64,000 bases of DNA. It comes from Chloroflexi bacterium UBA6622 (GTDB lineage Bacteria > Chloroflexota > UBA11872). This document shows positions 1-7,944 of this stretch, in pieces. The stretch spans positions 1 to 64,000 of the forward strand of contig DJHK01000001.1 of NCBI GenBank assembly GCA_002433065.1, in the 5' to 3' direction. The notes below the pieces were generated by a model. It saw only the letters and a list, made by a program, of their open reading frames with translations, was not told where the DNA came from and made no database searches. Position 1 is the stretch's first letter. The number at the start of each line of letters is the position of its first letter. Position numbers and translations under genes: made by a program.

Positions 1-2
1 TT

Positions 3-824
3 CCCATCGCCAAACGAATCAATGATCAGGGCTTCTATATCGGGTGCCATCAAGATCTGACGTCGGCTGACCTCGATTACATCGTCGAAGTACTTCAGAC
101 GTACTTCCAACCTTCCGCAGCCGTCCAGAAAACGTCAATCGCATTGCTGATCACGTCCCGCTCAATCGCTTCAAATGCTCGTGACCTTGTGGGACAACTA
201 CCGCTCGACAAATTCAGCGAGGTGATTGTGGCCACCAATGCAACACACACAGACGTCGCCTCAGCGTTTGGGGATCATCCGTTCAGCCACATTGATGAAC
301 GAATCTCAGATCCATGGTCATTTGTTCAGGATTCAGACAGATTTGATCAGTTTGAGCACGTCATAGCCTTTGGCTTAGACGGACGGGATGATCCTTCCCT
401 CATCGGCCCTCTGATCATGAGCCTTGAACGAGGAAATGACATGGCCATTGCCTCTCGATTTATTGTTGGGAGCGGTGATGTCGCTGGGAGCCCTTCCGCG
501 TCACGACGCACCGGAAACCGCCTCTTCAGCCTTCTCGCCAATCTGGTGTTTGCTGGAAACATCACCGATACCTTGTCAACATTCCGGGGCGTCTCAATAT
601 CAAAGTTGCGAACAGCTCCTATTTCGCAGCGTGGCCTCGCGGCCACCTACGAGCTATCGATTTCTGCAATGCGCCACCGGTGGCGTGTTGCAGAAATCCC
701 AGTCGTTGAGCAGGAGATTTCTGATCGGTCGTTGACACTGCGAGCCCTCGGCAGCGTCCTTCCTCTCGTCATTGCGCTAATAGCCCACGCCTTTGGTCGA
801 CGCCGTCGACATAGATCCAGCTAA
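3..824 (+). CDS. DegT-type aminotransferase C-terminus fused to degenerate GT2 domain (5' partial)
   Basis: The reading frame is open from the first full codon at position 3 to the stop at 824, so the gene enters from outside the window. The first ~36 residues (KRINDQGFYIGCHQDLT..., then LDYIVEVLQTYF) match the end of DegT/DnrJ/EryC1/StrS PLP-dependent sugar aminotransferases, as I know the family. After a short joint, residues ~46-270 look like a GT2 (dolichol-phosphate-mannosyltransferase-like) domain: LDGRDDPS in the place of the DxD region, then MAIASRFIVGSG and a hydrophobic C-terminus ending in a basic tail. The usual N-terminal VDDGSTD is not recognisable (VIVATNATHTD instead), so activity is doubtful. 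A TTG at 144 could start a separate protein, but no ribosome binding site precedes it and no stop separates the parts; I favour a true fusion. The epimerase gene follows 20 bases later. Confidence 0.7.
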   Translation, partial: PIAKRINDQGFYIGCHQDLTSADLDYIVEVLQTYFQPSAAVQKTSIALLITSRSIASNARDLVGQLPLDKFSEVIVATNATHTDVASAFGDHPFSHIDERISDPWSFVQDSDRFDQFEHVIAFGLDGRDDPSLIGPLIMSLERGNDMAIASRFIVGSGDVAGSPSASRRTGNRLFSLLANLVFAGNITDTLSTFRGVSISKLRTAPISQRGLAATYELSISAMRHRWRVAEIPVVEQEISDRSLTLRALGSVLPLVIALIAHAFGRRRRHRSS

Positions 825-844
825 CCATGGATAGGTAACCGAGC

Positions 845-1813
845 ATGTCGTACTGGAACGGAAAACGAGTACTTGTCACCGGTGGAACCGGATTCATCGG
901 CTCCCACTGTGTCGAGCGACTGCTCGAACATGGCGCTCATGTTCGTGTGATCGGAAGGAATAGGCAATCGTTCCAAAAACATTTACGCAGCGTGGAGCAA
1001 GATGTTGATTTTCAGGTTGGCGATCTCACCGATGTCGTAGCAATTGACCGAGCCGTCGCAGATCAAGACATGCTGATTCACCTCGCGGCGTTCGTGGCGG
1101 GAATCGGCTACAACGTTGATCATCCAGCCTCCATGATCCAACGCAACCTCGAGCTCGGGGTCCCAACGATGACCACGGCCGCTCAAGCTGGTGTGGCGCG
1201 CATTGTCTGTGTTAGTTCGGCATGCGTTTATCCGCGCCACTGCTCTGTCCCAACGCCAGAGTCTGAAGGTTTTGACGACGATCCTGAGCCAACTAACTTT
1301 GGCTACGGCTGGGCCAAACGTCTTCTTGAAGTTCACACGCGCGCACTTCATGAAGAATTTGGATCAAGCGTAGCGATCGTCCGACCGTATAACGGCTATG
1401 GGCCACGAGACAATTTCTCGGAAGAGACCAGCCATGTGATTCCGGCCCTGATCAAGCGGGCTGACGCCGCCGAGGATGTTCTGGAAATATGGGGTGATGG
1501 AACTCAGACCCGTTCATTCCTGTACGTAACAGACTTCGTCGACGGAATCCTTACAGCAGCTGAACATGCACCTAACAGCGAGCCTATCAACATCGGAACC
1601 CACGAAGAAGTCACAATCGGAGAACTTGCCCAACACGTCATCAACACCGTCAACCCAAAGCTACGCCTAGAATTCGATACCACGAAGCCACGCGGCCAAC
1701 CCCGACGCGCCGGGAACCTCGATCGCGCGGACGCAATCGGATTCTCAGCCAAAGTCTCACTACCTGACGGGCTTGAACGCACTTTCGACTGGTATCGGAG
1801 AAGTGACGAGTGA
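845..1813 (+). CDS. NAD-dependent sugar-nucleotide epimerase/dehydratase (extended SDR)
   Basis: 322 residues, usual for extended short-chain dehydrogenases that epimerise, reduce or dehydrate nucleotide sugars in the cytoplasm. The Rossmann glycine motif VTGGTGFIGSH is at residues 11-21, and the catalytic Tyr-Lys pair is in GYGWAKR (YxxxK). SSACVYP supplies the catalytic serine region, and RPYNGYGPRD the substrate-loop arginine. The overall pattern (SSxCVYP, YGWAK) is closest to GDP-L-fucose synthase/GDP-mannose epimerase-like members, but the substrate cannot be told from sequence. Its stop overlaps the GTG start of the next glycosyltransferase by four bases, so the two are translationally coupled and presumably serve the same glycan. 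Confidence 0.85.
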   Translation: MSYWNGKRVLVTGGTGFIGSHCVERLLEHGAHVRVIGRNRQSFQKHLRSVEQDVDFQVGDLTDVVAIDRAVADQDMLIHLAAFVAGIGYNVDHPASMIQRNLELGVPTMTTAAQAGVARIVCVSSACVYPRHCSVPTPESEGFDDDPEPTNFGYGWAKRLLEVHTRALHEEFGSSVAIVRPYNGYGPRDNFSEETSHVIPALIKRADAAEDVLEIWGDGTQTRSFLYVTDFVDGILTAAEHAPNSEPINIGTHEEVTIGELAQHVINTVNPKLRLEFDTTKPRGQPRRAGNLDRADAIGFSAKVSLPDGLERTFDWYRRSDE

Positions 1814-2499
1814 TAAACCGCACCATCATCCTCCTCACCCTCAACGAAATCACAGGGGTTACGGCACATCGCGACATCGTCGCCAACCTCTTAGCCGACG
1901 AAGTCTTGGCAGTCGATGGAGGCTCAACGGATGGAACTGTTGAGCTGCTCAAGGAGCTCGGAGTCGCTGTTTATCGACAGAAACGTCCAGGACGTGGCGC
2001 TGCTATTCGAGAGGGCGTTGCACAAACTTCGGGCGACCACATTGTCATCTTCAGCCCCGATGGGAACGAAGACCCTCAAGATATCGATCGATTGTTTGAC
2101 CTCCTCACCGAAGGCTATGACGTCAGCGTAGCCTCGAGATTTCTTCCCGATTCACGCAACGAGGAAGATGACGACGCATTGCCGCTACGAAAGCTGGCCA
2201 ATCAAGCCTTTACCCAGCTCGCCAACATGCTTTGGGCACCTACCGGGGTTCACGTGAGCGACGCGATCAATGGATTCCGAGGATTCACACGGGACGCCTT
2301 CAACTCGATGGGGATTCAATCGGATCGCTTCACAGTGGAATATGAGATGACCCAGCGTGCGCTCCGACTCGGCCTTCGGATCGGTGAGATCCCGACTCAA
2401 GAAGGTAATAGGATCGGCGGCGAGACCAAGGCTCCATCGATTCGCACTGGGATTGAATTTAGCCGGTTTGTCATAGGCCAGATCATTCGCGGCACATAA
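1810..2499 (+). CDS. Family 2 glycosyltransferase (dolichol-phosphate mannosyltransferase-like)
   Basis: 229 residues starting at a GTG inside the GTGA overlap with the epimerase. The N-terminus (TIILLTLNE) and AVDGGSTDGT give the nucleotide-sugar binding strand and the first acidic motif. FSPDGNEDPQDI is the DxD-region equivalent, and VASRFLPDSRN and DAINGFRGFTR match the acceptor-side motifs of DPM1-like GT2 enzymes. No C-terminal membrane helices follow, so it is a soluble or peripheral enzyme of minimal DPM1 size. Family role: transfer of a sugar from a nucleotide donor to a polyprenyl phosphate on the cytoplasmic face. It ends nine bases before the convergent amidohydrolase. Confidence 0.85.
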   Translation: MINRTIILLTLNEITGVTAHRDIVANLLADEVLAVDGGSTDGTVELLKELGVAVYRQKRPGRGAAIREGVAQTSGDHIVIFSPDGNEDPQDIDRLFDLLTEGYDVSVASRFLPDSRNEEDDDALPLRKLANQAFTQLANMLWAPTGVHVSDAINGFRGFTRDAFNSMGIQSDRFTVEYEMTQRALRLGLRIGEIPTQEGNRIGGETKAPSIRTGIEFSRFVIGQIIRGT

Positions 2500-2508
2500 G
2501 CCCGATAA

Positions 2509-3399
2509 CTAGATGTTGTAGATCCGTTCCGCATTGCCTGCAAACAACGCGTCCTTTTCTCCCATCGTGAAACTCGATGTGATCTTTCGATACGCAGTCA
2601 CAACGTCGCTATAACTGCTCCATAGACTGTCAATCGGCCAGTTGGTGGCAAACAGCGATCTGTTGCAGCCAAACTTTTCTATGCAGGTTTCTACATACGG
2701 TCGGATTGATTCGACCGTCCACTGGTTATCAAACATGCCGAGGCCGGAAATCTTGCAAATGATGCTCTCAACCTCAGCGATCACGCTAATTCCCGCTCGC
2801 CACTCTTCGAAGTACTCCGGTGTCCGCTCCTTCGGCAATCCCGCATGATCCATCACAATGGTGGTCTCAGGATATGTTCGCGCAAGATCTGCAAGCTTCC
2901 TCATTTCCTCATACCCCACAGCTACACTCGAAACTAGGCCGTACTGTCCAAGCATCCGGAACCCTCGTCGGAAATCATCGTCCACTAAGTAATCGCCAGA
3001 GGAAAAATCACGAATACCTTTGAAATTCTCATATTCCAGATGGCGCTCGATCTCACGACCTGCATCAGCGGCTCGCAAATCGACATATCCGACGATCGCC
3101 TGCGGCGCACCCGTTCGATCAAAAGATTCTTGCAACCACTGGGATTCGACGACAGGGTCTTTCGACCCAATCGCCGCTTGTACGTGGATGGCCTTTACCA
3201 TTCCACTAGGAGTCGCCTCGGAAATAAAATCCTCGGCAAGGTAGTTGCGCTCCGCTAATTTTCGAGTTTGAGCCCCGAGCACTGGATGATCCTGATCTGG
3301 CTTCCAATGGTCGTATTGCAGCTGAGGATGCTTCAAATCGAAGAAATGGACATGGGCATCGACGAACCTAAATTGCCGACTCTCGTGCTCTTCCGTCAT
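2509..3399 (-). CDS. Amidohydrolase-2 family hydrolase (sugar lactonase-like)
   Basis: TIM-barrel metal-dependent hydrolase of the amidohydrolase_2 (COG3618) type, which includes L-fuconolactonase and L-rhamnonolactonase. The HxH metal motif is in FVDAHVHFFDL near the N-terminus; a later conserved histidine is in IVMDHAGLP, and the C-terminal aspartate motif is FATNWPIDS. The ATG at 3399 is preferred over the upstream in-frame TTG at 3423 because GAGG lies about 10 bases before it and the HxH then falls at the usual distance. About 296 residues, typical for the family. It stands alone on the minus strand beside sugar-nucleotide genes, so a sugar-lactone substrate is plausible but unproven. 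Confidence 0.8.
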   Translation of the reverse strand: MTEEHESRQFRFVDAHVHFFDLKHPQLQYDHWKPDQDHPVLGAQTRKLAERNYLAEDFISEATPSGMVKAIHVQAAIGSKDPVVESQWLQESFDRTGAPQAIVGYVDLRAADAGREIERHLEYENFKGIRDFSSGDYLVDDDFRRGFRMLGQYGLVSSVAVGYEEMRKLADLARTYPETTIVMDHAGLPKERTPEYFEEWRAGISVIAEVESIICKISGLGMFDNQWTVESIRPYVETCIEKFGCNRSLFATNWPIDSLWSSYSDVVTAYRKITSSFTMGEKDALFAGNAERIYNI

Positions 3400-3472
3400 A
3401 TCTCTAAACCGCCTCACTACCAAGGGTTATCGCAGCCACATACCAGATTGCACGTGCATTCCTGATACATTA

Positions 3473-3682
3473 ACGCTCGTCCACCGGCACATCCATCACC
3501 ACACGGACCTGCTAGCGGTCGAAATCGCCAATATTCCGTGGATAGGGAGCGTCTACGGAACATCCGACCGACAGGCACTGATATGGACCCAAGGTACCGA
3601 GGGTCAATATCGGGTGATGTTCCGAGCCCTACAGGCTATTGGTGATCGAAACTTTTCTGGATGCGTGGGGTCAGCCTTTTAA
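3473..3682 (+). pseudogene. Possible remnant of a hydroxypyruvate isomerase-like TIM-barrel protein (C-terminus)
   Basis: This lies in the 380-base gap between the amidohydrolase and the aminotransferase, which has no intact gene. One plus-strand frame is open to a TAA at 3680-3682 and encodes LLAVEIANIPW, GTEGQYRVMFRALQAIG and GCVGSAF. This resembles the C-terminal end of sugar-phosphate isomerase/epimerase proteins of the hydroxypyruvate isomerase type, where family members read roughly HVQIADxPGR, then GTGEINY, a FxALxxxGY helix and VGxEY. There is no suitable start and no barrel N-terminus nearby. I treat it as a decayed fragment; a chance open frame cannot be excluded. I see nothing else in this gap. 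Confidence 0.35.
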
Positions 3683-3779
3683 GAAACATGCAGAATTTCA
3701 GTCAAACAGCCGGGTCGGTGCTCACAGATTCACCAGTAGCATTTCAGCTCCCAGCAACGCCTCTCCAAGCAACCGCAAC

Positions 3780-4916
3780 TTAAATGAGATTCTTTAGCGC
3801 GTCATCGACAGCATCGGCCACCGCGTCCTGTTCATCTGGCGTGATGCCGGGAAACAGAGGAAGCGAGATTGTCGAAGCCCCAATTCGCTCAGCCTCAGGA
3901 AATTGCCCCTCTCCGTACTGGAACTGTTCGCGATACGCCTCAAAGAGGTGTACGGCACGAAAATTCACAGCGACACCGATCCCACGTTGCTGAAGCGCAT
4001 GGAGCATCTCGTCACGGATCTCAGACCGAACCTGTATGGTGAACAGATGGGCAGCATGTCGAGAACCTGCCAACCGATCCGGAATCCTAAGAGCATCATA
4101 GTCGCCTAGCGCATCCCTGTAGCGATTAAAGGCTTTGGTCCGCAGGTCGAGCAGCTCGTCTATGCGCCGTAGCTGGCCAACAAGAATCGCCGCCTGCACG
4201 TCACTCATATTGCACTTCCACCCAGCCTCAAGCACATCGTAGTGACGATATGTCCCGGTGTATCGATCTGCCGCACCAGCCGTCATCCCATGTAAGCGAA
4301 GCTTGCGAAGTCGATCAGCAAACTCCGGATCACGGGTCACAATCGCACCACCCTCACCTGAGGTGATGTTCTTGGTGGCATAAAAACTTAGGCAAGCAGC
4401 CCGCGAATGTGAACCAAGCGACGCGGGATCTCTACGCGCCTCAAGAGCATGAGCCGCATCTTCGATAATTTCAATTCCCCGAGCCTCCGCAACTTCGCTC
4501 AACCTCACCATATCGACCATCTGACCATACAGGTGGACCGGCATGACGACCCGGGTCCTATCCGTAATCGCCGCTTCGACCTTAGAAACATCAATGTTTC
4601 CCGTCTCGGGTTCGACATCGACAAACACGGGTTTTGCTCCAGAATGCACAATCGCGTTGGCAGTCGCTACAAACGTCATCGGCGTTGTGATGATTTCGTC
4701 GCCTGGCTTGATACCCAACGCGACCAGGCACAGATGAAGCGCAGCCGTACAACTAGTCACAGCAACAGCAGCCTGCGTATCCGTGTATGACACCAGATCA
4801 GCCTCTAATTCAGCCGCAACCGGCCCCGTCGTAAGAAAATCTGTCCGCAGTACGGCGGCCACCCGATCAATATCATCTTCGTCAATACTTGTACGAAAAA
4901 ACGGAACTTTAGGCAT
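3780..4916 (-). CDS. DegT/DnrJ/EryC1/StrS family sugar aminotransferase
   Basis: 378 residues, full length for PLP-dependent aminotransferases that convert keto-sugars of nucleotide sugars to amino sugars. The PLP Schiff-base lysine is K182 in SFYATKNITSGEGG, and the cofactor-ring aspartate is in IIEDAAHA (about residue 153). N-terminal VTSCTAALHL is the phosphate-binding turn, and the C-terminus carries RHAAHLFTIQV and NFRAVHLFEAYR. Starts at an ATG. It is divergent from the carbamoyltransferase gene at 5209 across a 292-base spacer, so it probably has its own promoter. The end of a related aminotransferase lies at the start of the window, so the locus encodes at least two. Confidence 0.9.
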   Translation of the reverse strand: MPKVPFFRTSIDEDDIDRVAAVLRTDFLTTGPVAAELEADLVSYTDTQAAVAVTSCTAALHLCLVALGIKPGDEIITTPMTFVATANAIVHSGAKPVFVDVEPETGNIDVSKVEAAITDRTRVVMPVHLYGQMVDMVRLSEVAEARGIEIIEDAAHALEARRDPASLGSHSRAACLSFYATKNITSGEGGAIVTRDPEFADRLRKLRLHGMTAGAADRYTGTYRHYDVLEAGWKCNMSDVQAAILVGQLRRIDELLDLRTKAFNRYRDALGDYDALRIPDRLAGSRHAAHLFTIQVRSEIRDEMLHALQQRGIGVAVNFRAVHLFEAYREQFQYGEGQFPEAERIGASTISLPLFPGITPDEQDAVADAVDDALKNLI

Positions 4917-5208
4917 TGTTCAAACCAATCAATTGTCCAGCACCGTCTATCACCGACAATTCTCGCATCGATTTTTCCCAATAATGCATCACTCCGTCCG
5001 AAATCCTTGCATTCAGTGGCGTAATATCGGTTTCAAATTGATGTATCTATCGCAAACCTCAGACTCAAAGTTCGAGTACCCGACCAGTCATCACACCACC
5101 GGAGAGTCCCACATATGGATTCGGCAGAGTCGATTGCTCGAGAACACACGTAGTGGAGCACGCGTTGATGTGTAGCGAGACAACGGATAGCGGAGTGGAC
5201 AGACCGAC
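4917..5208. other. Divergent intergenic region, probable promoters
   Basis: 292 bases between the divergent aminotransferase and carbamoyltransferase genes, the natural place for two outward promoters. I could not identify a convincing -35/-10 pair in either direction. A GGAG lies about 13 bases before the GTG at 5209, which is rather far. An open frame on the plus strand up to 5175 is mostly the antisense of the aminotransferase N-terminus and is not a gene. Confidence 0.4.
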
Positions 5209-6879
5209 GTGATCATTCTCGGACTTACCGCCACCATTTCATGGAACACCGCCGCAGCCCTCGTCCAAGATGGACGTCTAGTCGCCGCTGCTGAACAAGA
5301 GCGGTTTAATCGAATCAAACAGGCCCCAAGGATCCCCCCTGTCGAGGCCGCTGAATTTTGCCTGCAAAGCGCCGGAATTGACCCGGCCGATGTTGATTGT
5401 ATAGCTGTTGGTTTTGCATCACCGATGCGGTACGCCTTGCTCCGTGGTCTGGGTACTGCACGAAGTCTCGCCGGTCACGACTTTCTCCTAACCGCGCCCT
5501 CGGTCGCTGAATACATGATTCAGCAATACAAGCTCCGGCAGCGACTCTTTGACGCAATGCCCGAGCTGGCCAGCAAGAAGTGGGTCTATGTGCCCCACCA
5601 TATCGCCCACGCAGCCAGTGCCTATAGGGCCTCCGGTTTTCAGGAAACTGGCGTTTTGGTCACTGACGGTAACGGTGAACGGGACTCGACCCAAACAGGC
5701 TTCGCCAAGAATGGCGAACTTACCGTTCTCGATAGCAAGGCTGCCGATCAATCACTTGGAGGGCTCTATAGCAACACCACCTCGCTGCTCGGATTCTCCC
5801 GTCATATTGATGAAGGTAAAACCATGGGACTCGCCGCCTATGGAACACCAAAGTACCCATTGGAGGCCCTACGCATCCACGACGGCACTTACACGATGCC
5901 TCGCAGCTACATTAGGGACGGGTTTTGGAAAGATTTTCCGTTTCAACGCCACAAAGGCGATGAGATCACACAAGAACACAAAGACTTCGCCGCCAGCGTG
6001 CAACACCGGCTTGAAGAAGCCGGAATCGCCCTCGCTCAAGGAATCCATAATCGAACAGGTTATCGCCGCCTCGCACTGGCTGGAGGTGTCGTTCTCAATT
6101 GCGATATGAACGCCAAAATCCTTCAGCAGGATTTTGTCGACGACATTTATATCCAGCCAGCTGCTCACGACGCCGGCACGGCCATTGGAGCAGCTCTTGA
6201 AGTCGCCGCACAGCTTGGTGAGCCGGGTGGATTTGTCATGGACCACGCGTACTGGGGTCCTGAATACTCAGCAGCTGAAATTCAGGCAACGCTTGATGAA
6301 ACAAAGGTTCCCTATGAAAAACCCCGTGACATTGAGCAAGCCACAGCTGACCTGTTATCCAAGGGCTTGATCCTTGGATGGTTTCAGGGCCGCATGGAAA
6401 TAGGCCCCAGGGCCTTAGGTGGACGAAGCATTTTGGCAAACCCAGGGATGGCCGAAATGAAGGATCGCGTGAACGCTGAGGTTAAACATCGTGAGGGTTG
6501 GCGCCCATTTGCCCCATCGATGCTAGCTGAGAGTGCCGACGATCTGGTTGAAAATTCCTATCCGTCACCGTTTATGTTGCTGACGTTCACGGTTCGCAAG
6601 GAATGGCGGGAACGGCTAGCCGCAGCTACCCACATTGATCACACCGTGCGCTCACAAACCGTAACTCGAGATACCAATAGTCGGTTCTACGGCATGATCG
6701 AAAAATTCCGGGATTTAACTGGAATCCCTGCCGTTATGAACACCTCGTTTAATGATCGGGGAGAACCGATCGTGATGAGCCCACGTGACGCGCTCCGAAC
6801 CTTCTTTAGTACCGGCCTCGACGCGCTTGCAATTGGTGATTTTGTCGTCAGGAAAAAAACGCCGGCGCCGGACGAGTAA
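5209..6879 (+). CDS. NodU/CmcH-family O-carbamoyltransferase
   Basis: 556 residues, close to the usual ~570 of NodU/CmcH/TobZ enzymes, which use carbamoyl phosphate and ATP to carbamoylate a hydroxyl, often on a sugar. The N-terminal Kae1-like domain has AAAEQERFNRIK, the metal-binding VPHHIAHAASA (His130, His131, His134) and VTDGNGERDST. ALAGGVVLNCDMN and QPAAHDAGTAIGAA follow. The C-terminal carbamoyl-phosphate domain has FQGRMEIGPRALGGRSILA and NTSFNDRGEPIVMSP. All main family motifs are kept, so it should be active. It starts at a GTG and is followed 45 bases later by a methyltransferase, which suggests a sugar-decorating pair. A second, longer paralogue is encoded at 23600-25429. Confidence 0.92.
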   Translation: MIILGLTATISWNTAAALVQDGRLVAAAEQERFNRIKQAPRIPPVEAAEFCLQSAGIDPADVDCIAVGFASPMRYALLRGLGTARSLAGHDFLLTAPSVAEYMIQQYKLRQRLFDAMPELASKKWVYVPHHIAHAASAYRASGFQETGVLVTDGNGERDSTQTGFAKNGELTVLDSKAADQSLGGLYSNTTSLLGFSRHIDEGKTMGLAAYGTPKYPLEALRIHDGTYTMPRSYIRDGFWKDFPFQRHKGDEITQEHKDFAASVQHRLEEAGIALAQGIHNRTGYRRLALAGGVVLNCDMNAKILQQDFVDDIYIQPAAHDAGTAIGAALEVAAQLGEPGGFVMDHAYWGPEYSAAEIQATLDETKVPYEKPRDIEQATADLLSKGLILGWFQGRMEIGPRALGGRSILANPGMAEMKDRVNAEVKHREGWRPFAPSMLAESADDLVENSYPSPFMLLTFTVRKEWRERLAAATHIDHTVRSQTVTRDTNSRFYGMIEKFRDLTGIPAVMNTSFNDRGEPIVMSPRDALRTFFSTGLDALAIGDFVVRKKTPAPDE

Positions 6880-6924
6880 TGGCACGAGCTACAACGTTTT
6901 CCCAACCTTCTACGTCTCCGCCCA

Positions 6925-7920
6925 ATGCCTCCGCACGCCGATAAACAGCTGATGGAGCAAACAGACGGCGTCTCTCGGACCTGTCCCCACTGCGGAAGCC
7001 AGAAACGACTCCCTACGGGTCGTTCTCCCAAATCACCTTATCTCGAAAACAAGACCTACGACATTGTTAGATGCACCGGATGCGGATTACTTCTGACCGA
7101 ACCTAAGCCTACAAACGAAGAACTCCATGACATTTACGAGCATGAGTCGTACTACTCAACCTCCGAGGCCATACGGGGGACCAGAGACCAAAAAAGCTGG
7201 TATGCAGATGCCCGCCGTCTTCTTCGCGAGAAAGCCGTCCGAGCTTCATATGCACGACCCGGAATTCACCCATCGTTATTTGATCGTTTCATAGGACGAG
7301 TACTACGGGGTCGATTTGGCTGGGCACCGACACCGCTTGAAGGCAATCGACTTTTAGACGTAGGCAGTGGTGACGGCGCCTTTCTGCTTGATGCCCAGAA
7401 GGCAGGTTGGGATGTCGTAGGACTCGATGTCTCCTCGTTAGCTGCACGAAACGCTAGATCTCTGGGGCTTAAGGTCCTCGTGGGGGAAATTCATAACGCC
7501 GATCTCGATCCTGGCTCATTCGACGTGGTGCGCCTGTGGAGCGTCTTAGAGCACAGCACTCAACCTGACGTCATGCTCCGACGCGTGCACGAACTTCTCG
7601 CACCAGGAGGCTGGGCCATTATCCAAGTACCGAACGCCACGAGTTTGGCCGCACGAGTCAGTGGCGATCGATGGCCCGCCTGGGACACGCCGATTCATCT
7701 CACACATTTCACCAAGAAAACTTTGGCCGCCATGGCAGACGATGCTGGATTAGTTCCAAACGGGATTTACAGTACCTCGGTCGGCACCTTCGCCGGAGTC
7801 CTAGGATTGACCACCAACATTCCAGGTCGAGCCCTTATATTCGTTGCTGATCAAATCATCGACATGATGAACATGGGAGATTGCATCATGTTGTTTGCAC
7901 GAAAATCACCAGCTGGATAG
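6925..7920 (+). CDS. SAM-dependent methyltransferase with N-terminal zinc-ribbon motif
   Basis: 331 residues. Near the N-terminus CPHCG and CTGCGLLLT give two CxxC pairs, a zinc-ribbon-like module common before class I methyltransferases in glycan clusters. The SAM-binding motif is LLDVGSGDGAFL, with the acidic strand VVGLDVS and the post-motif FDVVRLWSVLEH, all in the Methyltransf_11/23 pattern. The C-terminal part, from the VPNATS region onward, is typical of sugar or lipid methyltransferases. The ATG at 6925 is used; the ATG at 6952 is a possible start. The target is unknown, but its place between a carbamoyltransferase and a membrane glycan protein suggests methylation of a surface sugar. 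Confidence 0.85.
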   Translation: MPPHADKQLMEQTDGVSRTCPHCGSQKRLPTGRSPKSPYLENKTYDIVRCTGCGLLLTEPKPTNEELHDIYEHESYYSTSEAIRGTRDQKSWYADARRLLREKAVRASYARPGIHPSLFDRFIGRVLRGRFGWAPTPLEGNRLLDVGSGDGAFLLDAQKAGWDVVGLDVSSLAARNARSLGLKVLVGEIHNADLDPGSFDVVRLWSVLEHSTQPDVMLRRVHELLAPGGWAIIQVPNATSLAARVSGDRWPAWDTPIHLTHFTKKTLAAMADDAGLVPNGIYSTSVGTFAGVLGLTTNIPGRALIFVADQIIDMMNMGDCIMLFARKSPAG

Positions 7921-7944
7921 ATCCGTCCAACACAACAACAATAG

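Noticed and set aside
4783..5175. 130-residue plus-strand frame before the carbamoyltransferase
   Set aside because: Half of it is antisense to the aminotransferase; the rest is intergenic with no motif.
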